Source: a virus
Length of the DNA stretch: 64,000 bases
Reading direction: 5' to 3' (one strand)
Virus record (IMG/VR): IMGVR_UViG_3300030419_005456
Span: 1-64,000 of that record
Shown here piece by piece: positions 8,295 through 16,800 of this stretch. How positions within the stretch are numbered: the first letter of the stretch is position 1; the number at the start of each line of letters is the position of its first letter. Under the pieces are notes generated by a model that made no database searches, was not told the DNA's origin, and saw nothing but the letters and a program-made list of their open reading frames with translations. Made by a program: the position numbers and the translations under genes.

Positions 8295-8330
8295 GTGGGT
8301 TGGGGGGGATACTCCCCCCAGCCCATTTTG
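8295..8330 (+). terminator. Strong intrinsic terminator after the tail tube gene
   Basis: An 11-bp stem, arms 8297-8307 and 8314-8324 (GGGTTGGGGGG with CCCCCCAGCCC, one G-U pair), has a 6-base loop and is followed by ATTTTG. It lies 15 bases after the tube stop codon and should end most transcripts from the promoter-like site at 7288. Confidence 0.85.
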
Positions 8331-8401
8331 TCAGTACGAAATAGTGCTGCGATAGCCAAAGCTGGGGATAGTAATTGGCAAGTAGACGTACTGACATTTT
8401 T
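8329..8401 (+). terminator. Second, long-loop hairpin with T5 tract (attenuator-like)
   Basis: A perfect 10-bp inverted repeat TGTCAGTACG (8329-8338) / CGTACTGACA (8387-8396) is followed by TTTTT (8397-8401). The 48-base loop holds its own GCCAA (8355-8359) / TTGGC (8375-8379) pairing. The 5' arm starts inside the T tract of the first terminator, so the two structures overlap by two bases. It ends just before the SD of the 8419 start. It may be a read-through gate lowering expression of the following genes; this is inferred. Confidence 0.6.
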
Positions 8402-8418
8402 AGGAAAAGGAGTGCATT

Positions 8419-8466
8419 ATGGCTATTTCAAATTTCCCGTTGGTAGAGTTCTATGGAATTTTATGA
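8419..8466 (+). CDS. 15-codon leader frame (MAISNFPLVEFYGIL) that runs into the chaperone gene in another frame
   Basis: AAGGAG (8407-8412) lies six bases from the ATG at 8419, the best start signal in this interval. The frame stops at TGA 8464-8466, inside the start of the 8453-9478 frame. The boundary is a 10-base imperfect tandem repeat, GAGTTCTATG (8446-8455) then GAATTTTATG (8456-8465). Skipping 10 bases between the two TAT codons (8452 and 8462) would join MAISNFPLVEFY to EREFLISR in one protein. It may thus be the true N-terminus, reached by bypassing or +1 shifting, or a regulatory leader coupled to a start at 8453, or the mark of a recent duplication. Confidence 0.55.
   Translation: MAISNFPLVEFYGIL
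8446..8465 (+). repeat. 10-nt imperfect tandem duplication at the frame break
   Basis: GAGTTCTATG followed directly by GAATTTTATG; two of ten positions differ. Ten is not a multiple of three, so the repeat shifts the frame by +1. Removing one unit gives a continuous frame from the strong start at 8419 into the 8453-9478 gene. Confidence 0.9.
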
Positions 8467-9478
8467 GCGGGAATTTTTAATATCTAGGATTGCTTGTGGG
8501 TATCATCTGATAAAAATTGATGATGATTTAACAATCAAGATTCATCCTCCTACAGTAGATCAGAATTATAGAGCGAACTTAATTTTTAAGAGTGCTTATG
8601 ATGAAGCTCTAATAGGTGGAATAATGTGTCCTATTGAATCGGCAGAAATGCTAGAACAACAAGACATATGGGATGAAGTCAAAAAAAAAGAGCTTAAAGA
8701 TTTAGATAAAGAAGTTGACGATTTAAAAGTCCAAATTTATCAAGAATACTTTAGAACCTCTGGAAAAACAGTTACTAGAATCATACTAAGAGAAAAAGAA
8801 AAACAAAGACAAAAACTTATAGAACAAAAACATTCATATGATTTTGCTAATGCTGCCGGTATTGCAACATTTGCTAGATGGAATTGGTTGATAGAAAACA
8901 CCACAACGTTTGAAGATAACACACCATACGATTGGAAAAAGGCGTCAGTACAAGAAGTTTTAATGGCTTTTAGAAAAAGTCAATGTCTTGATGAGGAAGT
9001 TCTTAGAGAGCTTGCAAGGACAGAACCTTGGAAAAGTATCTGGGCTGCAAGCAAACATGAAGGGAAACTTTTTGGGGTAAAACCAACAGAATTGACCGCA
9101 GAACAAAAAGGTTTGATGGCATGGTCAACACTTTACGATTCAGTTAGCGAATCTGGCGAGGCTCCACCAGACAAGGTTGTTGAAGATAACGATGCGTTGG
9201 ATGGCTGGATGATAGTTCAAAGTAGAAAGAGAAAACAAAGCAGGGAAAAGAAATTGACCGAAGAACTTTTGGGCAAACACCCGGACGCTAAAGACATTTT
9301 TATAAAAACAGAAACTCCAGAAGAGGCTGAAAGAGTAGTTTCTCTAAACGATTTGGACGCCAAACGAATACGACGAAGAAGAACTGATAAATTAAAACAA
9401 GAAGGGACCGTCTCTTATCACAAATTTGCGGATGTTCAGCGAGACTTACAAGACGAGATTGCTGCTGCCGGAGATTAG
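8453..9478 (+). CDS. Tail assembly chaperone-position protein, paralogue of the 9873 gene
   Basis: 341 aa from the ATG at 8453 (weak SD GGTAGAG four bases upstream); the protein probably starts at 8419 through the frame break described at 8446-8465. It is helical and charged: 'NYRANLIFKSAYDEALIGGI', 'LEQQDIWDEVKKKELKDLDKEVDDL', a coiled-coil segment to ~130, and 'EVLRELARTEPWKSIWAASK'. The block 'A-[FY]-x2-AL-x2-G...L..QD[IV]W[DN]..K' recurs in the 9873-10820 product, so the two are likely paralogues. The position between tube and tape measure is that of chaperones which coat the tape measure before tube assembly (established tail knowledge). The C-terminus is Lys/Arg-rich ('KRIRRRRTDKLK'). 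Confidence 0.5.
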   Translation: MEFYEREFLISRIACGYHLIKIDDDLTIKIHPPTVDQNYRANLIFKSAYDEALIGGIMCPIESAEMLEQQDIWDEVKKKELKDLDKEVDDLKVQIYQEYFRTSGKTVTRIILREKEKQRQKLIEQKHSYDFANAAGIATFARWNWLIENTTTFEDNTPYDWKKASVQEVLMAFRKSQCLDEEVLRELARTEPWKSIWAASKHEGKLFGVKPTELTAEQKGLMAWSTLYDSVSESGEAPPDKVVEDNDALDGWMIVQSRKRKQSREKKLTEELLGKHPDAKDIFIKTETPEEAERVVSLNDLDAKRIRRRRTDKLKQEGTVSYHKFADVQRDLQDEIAAAGD

Positions 9479-9490
9479 AAAGGAAAGAAA

Positions 9491-9880
9491 ATGGGAGAAT
9501 ATGATGATTTGATTAGAGAATCAAACAAATTTAAAAACGACAGGGATGAAAGATATAAAAGTGTGTCAAAAGATAGACTGCTAAAAATATCTCAGAAAAA
9601 AATACAGACTACAATGATTGGAGCTTTAAGTTCTGTTGAAAAGCATTTCGGCTTCTTGTGGGGGTATCAGCAAGAAGGTGATTTAACGGCAGAACAGCAG
9701 CACATGAAAGACTTATTTGAAGAAGTTAGGGCAGAAATATTGGACAGAGGAAATAATCAGATGAGAAATTTAGAGGCTGAAATGGCCCATTATGATGTTA
9801 ACTGGTTAAGATATCATATGGCTATACCTTTTAAGCCTCAGAGTACTAAACAAGGAGAAGGAGAAGAAGACAATGGCTAA
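9491..9880 (+). CDS. Small helical protein in the tail chaperone region
   Basis: 129 aa, ATG after AGGAAAG. It is almost entirely helical and charged ('MGEYDDLIRESNKFKNDRDERYKSVSKDRLLKIS' at the start is written by residue blocks: acidic-basic alternation over residues 1-35), then 'TTMIGALSSVEKHFGFLW', 'QQHMKDLFEEVRAEILDRG' and a Gly/Glu-rich tail. No family is recognised. It overlaps the next gene by eight bases (ATGGCTAA), so coupled translation is likely. A role with the flanking chaperone-like proteins is inferred from position only. Confidence 0.5.
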   Translation: MGEYDDLIRESNKFKNDRDERYKSVSKDRLLKISQKKIQTTMIGALSSVEKHFGFLWGYQQEGDLTAEQQHMKDLFEEVRAEILDRGNNQMRNLEAEMAHYDVNWLRYHMAIPFKPQSTKQGEGEEDNG

Positions 9881-10820
9881 ATCCCCAGATAGAACAAAGA
9901 TAGAATCTACAGATGCAGAAGGTAATAAAAAAACCGTCTACATTAAAACACCAGACTCGGCCATCAATAAGCAGGCACAGTTGGTTTACAACAGGGCTTT
10001 TAGAGATGCGCTTCAATCAGGAGCAATTTTAAGGCAAAAATTAGACGACATCTTAAGAGAGCAGGATGTTTGGAATGACGAAAAGCAAGCTCAATATGAT
10101 GAGATTGTCGATAGGCTAAACGAAAATGAAAAGGCGTTGAATACTGGTGGTATAAAACTATCAGAAGCTGCTGACTTAGCAAAACAAATGCGCCAAAAAA
10201 GATTAGAATTTCGTGAGTTGGTTGCAGAGAGAACTGTAATGGATGCTAACACGGCAGAAGGACAGGCTGATAACGCAAGGTTTAATTCTTTGGTTCAGTC
10301 TTGTTTGGTTGATGATACTGGCAAGAAAATTTATTCATCGCTCGAAGATTATGAAAACAGTGATCCTCATCCTTATGCTATAGAGGCTGCTAGATTGCTA
10401 GCGGAAAGTCTGTATGGACTGGATAAGGACTATGATAAAACGTTGCCTGAAAATGAATTTTTGTCGCAATACAAATTTGTTAATGAGGATTTGGAATACA
10501 TTGATTCTCAAGGAAGACTCATAGACGAAGAAGGAAGATACGTTAATAAAGATGGTCGATATGTTGATTACGAAGAAGACGGGACTACATTTTACGTAGA
10601 TATTGACGGAAATCGCGTAGACGCAGATGGTAAGCCCAAAGTTGATTTTGAACCATTTTTAGACGACGACGGAAAACCCGTTCCGGTTCCTGAAGAAGCA
10701 GAAGCAGAAGCAGAAGCAGAAGCAGAAACGGAAGAAGAAGCTAAAAAGCCAGCTACTAAAAGCTCCACGGCAAAAAAACCGGGGAGACCTAAAAAGCAGA
10801 CGGTAGATAAAACCGAATAG
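9873..10820 (+). CDS. Second chaperone-position protein with acidic DG repeats and an AT-hook-like tail
   Basis: 315 aa. Residues ~25-130 resemble the 8453 product ('LVYNRAFRDALQSGAIL', 'LREQDVWNDEKQAQYDEIVDRL'). Residues ~205-270 are short acidic repeats of the type D-x-x-G-R-x-[IV]-[DN]-x-[ED]-G ('DSQGRLIDEEGRYVNKDGRY'), a Ca-binding-like spacing. An EA repeat encoded by five GAAGCA units follows, then a basic end with 'KKPGRPKKQ', an AT-hook-like core. The acidic/basic tail looks disordered. A chaperone role is inferred from its place right before the tape measure and from the paralogy. Confidence 0.5.
   Translation: MAKSPDRTKIESTDAEGNKKTVYIKTPDSAINKQAQLVYNRAFRDALQSGAILRQKLDDILREQDVWNDEKQAQYDEIVDRLNENEKALNTGGIKLSEAADLAKQMRQKRLEFRELVAERTVMDANTAEGQADNARFNSLVQSCLVDDTGKKIYSSLEDYENSDPHPYAIEAARLLAESLYGLDKDYDKTLPENEFLSQYKFVNEDLEYIDSQGRLIDEEGRYVNKDGRYVDYEEDGTTFYVDIDGNRVDADGKPKVDFEPFLDDDGKPVPVPEEAEAEAEAEAETEEEAKKPATKSSTAKKPGRPKKQTVDKTE
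10695..10724 (+). repeat. Five perfect GAAGCA hexanucleotide repeats
   Basis: Encodes (EA)5 in the 9873-10820 gene. Changes in unit number would keep the frame and only alter the length of the acidic linker. Confidence 0.9.
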
Positions 10821-10836
10821 TATACACATTGGAAAG

Positions 10837-10881
10837 TAGGCGTGTCGATTTGCTAACTGCGATATCGGTACGCCTATTTTT
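10837..10881 (+). terminator. Hairpin terminator just before the tape measure gene
   Basis: A 13-bp stem including two G-U pairs joins arms 10837-10849 (TAGGCGTGTCGAT) and 10864-10876 (ATCGGTACGCCTA), with a 14-base loop and TTTTT at 10877-10881. It lies 15 bases before the tape-measure ATG. No promoter is clear in the 75-base gap, so the tape measure must depend on read-through; the hairpin may set its low dose. Confidence 0.75.
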
Positions 10882-10895
10882 ATGAAAGGTTAATT

Positions 10896-13800
10896 ATGGC
10901 AGCCCCTTTTGTTCTCACAGCACAAATACAATTGCGCCCACCCAACGTTAGGCCGGTTGTACGCCAGATGCAAAGACAGTTGCAAGGTGTTAATGCTAAT
11001 GTAAAAGTTAACATCCCAAAGACCGCTACTACTCAAGCGAACAAATTAAACAAGAACCTTCAAAATATTGGTAGAAGTGCTGCTGGTGCTGGAAAATCAA
11101 CCAGAAGCTTTGGAATGGCTTTGCGTCAGACTTTAGGGTATCTGATGCGATACGACATGGCTCGTATGATTATTAATGCTGTTACACAAAGTATTCGAGA
11201 AGGCGCAAGGGCTGCTGTAGAATTTGAAAGGGAAATGGTTAAGGTTTCTCAGGTTACTGGGAAGTCTTTAAGAAGTTTGCAGGATATGCAAAAACAAATA
11301 ACCCAGCTTTCTACAGGTTTGGGTGTGTCTTCTTCTGCCTTAGTAAAAACTGCAAAAACCCTAGCTCAAACTGGTATGGTAGCCGCAGATGTTAGGGTAT
11401 CTCTTGAGGCTTTAGCCAAAACGACCCTTGCGCCAACTTTTGATGATATTAAGAACACTACAGAAACTGCTATTGCCGCTCTTAGACAATTTGGCTTGGA
11501 GGCAAAACAGCTAGAGACTGAACTGAGTAGAATTAATGCTTTAGCCGCAAACTTCGCCGTTGAAGCTTCTGATATTGGTGTTGCTATTAGACGTGCTGGT
11601 GGTGCGTTTAAAGCTGCCGGTGGTAATTTACAAGAGTTAAATGCTCTTTTTACTGCCGTGCGTTCTACAACCCGTGAAACAGCAGAAACCATCGCTACCG
11701 GTTTTAGAACTATCTTTACCAGAATGCAACGTCCTAAAACAATACAGTTCTTAAAACAGCTTGGTATTGAATTACAAGATATGGAGGGGCATTTTGTTGG
11801 CCCGTATGAAGCTGTTCGTAGACTAAACATTGCTCTTGCTAGTTTAGACCCTAGAGATGTTCGTTATTCTCAAATAATCGAACAGCTTGGTGGTTTTAGA
11901 CAAGTCTCAAAGGTGATTCCATTAATTCAACAGTTTGGTGAAGCTCAAAAAGCCTTGGCTGTTTCACAAGCGGGTGGCAACACTTTATCGAAGGATGCAG
12001 CCACGGCGCAGAAGGCATTAGCTGTGCAATTGGAAAAAGTCAGGGAAGAATTTAAGGCTCTTTTCCGTGAGTTAATGGCAAGCAAGGGTTTTCAGACAAT
12101 GATCAAGATGGCTCTTGATCTTGCTAGAGCAATTATAAAAATAACCGACGCTATAGCTCCCTTGCTTCCTATGCTGGGTATGTTAGCAATTGGTAAAGGC
12201 GTGGGCATGCTTGGAAAGGGTATGTTTAGGGGGAGGGCTTCTGGTGGCAGGATACACGCTTTTTCTGGGGGTGGTTTAGTTCCGGGTACAGGAAACAAAG
12301 ATACTGTTCCTGCCATGCTAGCACCCGGAGAATTTGTAATTAAAAAATCGTCTGTTAAATCTCTGGGCGTTGGTACTCTAGCACGGGTAAATCGGTACGC
12401 TGGTGGCGGTCAAGTAGCAAGAAACCAAAGGGATGTAGGAATGCTTGTCAGAAGAGATTCCGATAAAGATCCAACAGATTTTGAAAATGCGCAAGTTAGC
12501 ATCAAAAAGGTTACCCAAAAAGGTGAAGTGGGAACGCTGGCTAAGTTAGACCCCACGATAATGTTTAAGCAACCGGTAGATGTATCTACATTTACATCAT
12601 CAGAAAAGTTTAAAAAGATAGCTGAAGAACCAATTAACAAAGCCGTTAGGAAAGCTGCTGGTGATTTATCAAGATCTTCGACAAAGATATCAGGAAAGAA
12701 AGTTACAGGAGATAAAGTTGAAAAACGATTTACTCAAGGGGTAGGGGTATTATTTGAAAACTATGTTACCGCATTATCTGGCCTAGATAAACCCGGAAAT
12801 AAAGACTTTGATTTGATCGGCAAACAGAAGAATATAGGCCGCTACGCAAAAGAGCAAATCAAACAGAATACAGATTTAAAACTCACATCCAACAATACTG
12901 CGGCTACAGATGTGGTTAAAAAGGCGGTTAATCACGGCTTATTTAACACCCTAATTAAAGCAAGGGTTAAACAAGAACAGCAAAAGCAAAAAAGAGCGAC
13001 AGGGGGGAGTATTACTGGTTCTGGAACTGATACAGTGCCAGCGCTACTAACTCCGGGTGAGTTTGTAATCAATAGAAGTTCCGCTTCGCGCATTGGTTAC
13101 GGTAATTTAAATAGGATGAATACGTTTGGCAAATTTGCTGCTGGTGGTAAAGTACCTTCTTCTGGTAAGAAGCGTTTTGGGCTTGGCCCTCCGGGGAAGA
13201 CGCCCAAGGCACCCACCGCACCTACCGACAGCGGTGGGGGTGAAGGCAAAGGCATGATGGCAATGATGGCCTTAATGATGGTTGTCCCAATGCTGACTGA
13301 TTCGCTTAAGGACGCAGAAGGCAACGCTACCAAGGCGTCAGACTCGATGGAGAGCCTCACGAAAATACTGATGATCGGCGGTATGGCGCACATGTTGTTT
13401 GGTGAATCTTTAACCAAACTTGCTTTGAAAATGGTTGCTACACCAATTGGTACGGCCATGGGAGCTTTGGCTATTGGTGCCGCCGCCGCTGCTGTAGCGA
13501 TTAATGTATGGGCAAGTGCAGTTAAGAAAGAACAAGAAAGGATACAGAAAAAGAATTTAGGCAAACTACAATCTACGGGTGGATTTCAGGACGAAGGTCA
13601 GGTAATGGCCGCTAGGCAAACACATCTAAATGCCGCAATAAAAAAGGAAGCGGCGGCTAGAGCGAAGAGTACAGCAACGTACGTGGCGATTGGTGCTGGT
13701 CTTGTTGCGGTAGGTGCTGGTATTGCCGCTTTTGTTACAGCGGGAGCCACCGCTCCAGTAGCAGCCGCCGCATTTGCGACGGCTGCTAAGGCCGCCGGAG

Positions 13801-16800
13801 TAGCCGGGGTAGCTTACCTCGCTGCGGGCGCTGCTGCCACTGTTGCTGCTGGCACTATAGCATATATGTCTGCGACAGCAGAGTCGGTTCGAGAAGAGAT
13901 GGTCGAGTTTGAATCAGCACTGGCGAAAATGAAACTAGGGGCTTCACTAGGTAGGTTTATGAAGTCTCTTGAATTAGTCACTAAGGGACAGGCTTCACCC
14001 GCATCTCAAGCTGCTGTTATTAGCGAGGGTATGGCGGGCTTGCAAAGTGCTTGGGCGAGAGTTGCAAATACAGACGACATCGAAGATCTTCAGGGGAACA
14101 TTCAAAAAGTAATTCCCGGTATGGTGGATTATCTTGGAAAGCTTGAAAAAACAACTTCAAGCTTTGCCGAACTTCAAGCAATTGTTGGTAAAGATACATT
14201 AAATCAGTTTGCAAGAATGAGCGGTTTTAATTTAGCGGAATTAGAAGAGCGAATTAATGCCAATGTTGTAATAAGAAAAAAAGCGATTGCGGCTCAAAAA
14301 GAACAATTGGCTGTCATGAGATTGCAAACTGTGCGAATGCGTCAAGCGAATCAAGCAATAGCAGCATTTGGTGCGTTAGAAAAACATCTTAAAACTTGGG
14401 ATCATTCATTAAGCGCTATTCAGTCGTCTATTAATAATACTTTTGGCGCAGCAGAAATGGGTTCAATAGCAGAGCATTTCAAAAATCTTTCACAAGCAAT
14501 AGACCCCGCTGTTCTTTCCGACAAAATAGACGCTGTTGCTACTATTTTTGGCACACACGGTACAAGTCTTGGGCAAGAGCTAAAAGAAATGTCATCTATT
14601 CAAGGAGTATTGCCCGGAATTTTATTGGAAGCAAGTAATGAAATAGGGGTCGGAGGCAAGAGAGCTTCAGACATTATTGTTGATAAACTCACAGCTTCTG
14701 GCATAGCAATTAGTGATGCCACTAAGCGTCAAATTGCAGCAAGAGTTGGCGCTCTAGCCGATACCGGAGAGGGAGGCGAAGGTAAATTTGCAGCAAAGAT
14801 TAGAACAGATATTGATGGTGTAATTAAAAACCTAATGAAAGGGATGCTTGGAACCGAAAAGGTTTTCCAAGAAGCTGCTAAATTTATAGATGATGCCAAC
14901 AAAAGAATGGCAAAAGCTTTTGATATGAGAACTAAGCTTGAAATGAAAATAGTTCAGGCACAATCTAACATATTATCTCAATCGTTTGAAAACCAAAAAG
15001 CTTTAGCTACTGCTAGGGGTAAAGAAGTGCCGGGAGGAATGGAGGCAGCAGCTTTCCGTGGACAACAAGAGCAGATCTTAGCAGGTACTCGTGTTGCTGG
15101 CCCTGATGTCGGTTTGGTAGCAGCAGAATTTGATATTCTCAAAGAGAAGATAGCGGCTAGTAATGCAGCATTAGCAGAGTTTGGACTGCAACCCGGAATG
15201 GGGGGCAATTTAATTGATTCTCAAAGAGCAATGCTAGATGAAAATCAAAAACTTAAAGAGCAGTTTGCTAAAACAAAACAGGTTCTAGAGAATTACGGTA
15301 ACATACAAAAGAGGGTTGGAGATCTACAGAAAAAAATAGCAGAGGAAGCAGCTAAACGACAAACAATGCTCAATGCTATGAGTGATTTTGCCTTTGCTAA
15401 TGACAAAGGTAGACAAAGTATCATGGATAATTTTTCAGCCACTGTCCACGCTGTTAATAATGGGTTAGGCTCAATTCCAGACGCCATGAGACCGGCTGTT
15501 ATGGGGGTTCTTGACCAGTTTTCTAACATACCAATGTTTGCTGGTAAAACCGGTAAGGAAATGAAGACAGATTTGACCATCAAGGAAATGGAAAGATTAT
15601 TTGGCCCACTACCTGCTGACATTAAGAAACAAATGTTAGAAGCCACTGGTCCAGAAGAGGCCATGATAAAAGAGATGAGGCAGATTCAAAAGGATGGGCA
15701 AACTGCACAAATGGCTATGCTTGATGGTATGAAAAGCGACAGAGAGAGATTGACTGATAAAATTGCCGAATTGCATAAACAGTTGATAGACGGACTAAGC
15801 GCCATCTTCTTAAGGCAAGAAGAAAAGGAATTAAACCAGCAATTAAAAGAAGCTCAGACACAAACGAATTTGCAACAAAAAAGCCTTAAGGTCTTTAATG
15901 ATTTGCAAGCTATGGGACTACCCGTAAAAGACGACGATATGCTAAATGCCATGCGAAATAACATGGAAGCTATCAAGGGTATGAAAGCCGCTCAAGACAG
16001 AATGGCCCAGCTTAGAAAAGCGCAGGGCGCAGTAGGGTTTGTGACAGGCTTCCAAGGGTTTGGCGAAGACGATGATCCGGGTGTCGCGCAACAAAAAATG
16101 GTAGATAATATTGAAAATCTGGCAAAAATCCAAGAGAAATTGATACCATTCATTGGTGCGGATATGGCCGCAGAAGTTGCCAGAAACTTACAAAACACAC
16201 TAACACAAATTCAAATGAAGGAGGAAAGAGGTGAAATAACAACGGCAGAGATGAATCAACAAATGCAAGACGCTATGAAGACCAGTCTTAGCGCTTCTAT
16301 AGTTGAACAACAAGGAATCATTTCTTCGGGTAAAGAGCTACTGCACCAATTGGGATTAAGTGATTTTTCTGCTGTATTAATTAGTAATGTTGACCAGATA
16401 AGCGCAAAGTTTGCTGAACTACCCCCCGGCTCTACGTTCACTGACTTTTCTCAAGGGCTGATTGAAACAACTAACACTATTCAAAATATTAATCAGAAAT
16501 TGGCAGCTAACCAAGCCAGCCAAAATGTTACTCAAGCTCCTCCTTTGGCTGCAAGTAGTCCCGGTGCGGTTAGATCGGCTAGAGGGTTTGCCGCTGGTGG
16601 ATTTGCGCCCAAAGGAACAGATACGGTTCCAGCCATGTTGACACCCGGAGAATTTGTTGTCAATAGAAATGCCGCTGCTAACAACATGGGTATCTTGAAA
16701 TCTATTAATAGTGGCAATGCGCAATACTTTGCGGCTGGTGGTCCAGTTATGGCTCACGGTGTTTTTGGGGGTATCCCCGGAGCGCAGGCGGGTGGAGATG

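Noticed and set aside
8295-8480. A 61-codon + strand frame across the double hairpin region
   Set aside because: It lies over the terminator stem and 48-base loop, has no SD and ends inside the chaperone gene in a third frame. Treated as a shadow.
9470-9495. A -1 slippery frameshift between the 8453 and 9491 genes as in classic G/GT chaperones
   Set aside because: No X-XXY-YYZ heptamer precedes the stop at 9478 and the next gene has its own SD.
10820-10896. A second promoter like TGGTGTATAATA before the tape measure
   Set aside because: The only similar sequence (TATACACATTGG at 10821-10832) is in the opposite orientation and poorly matched.
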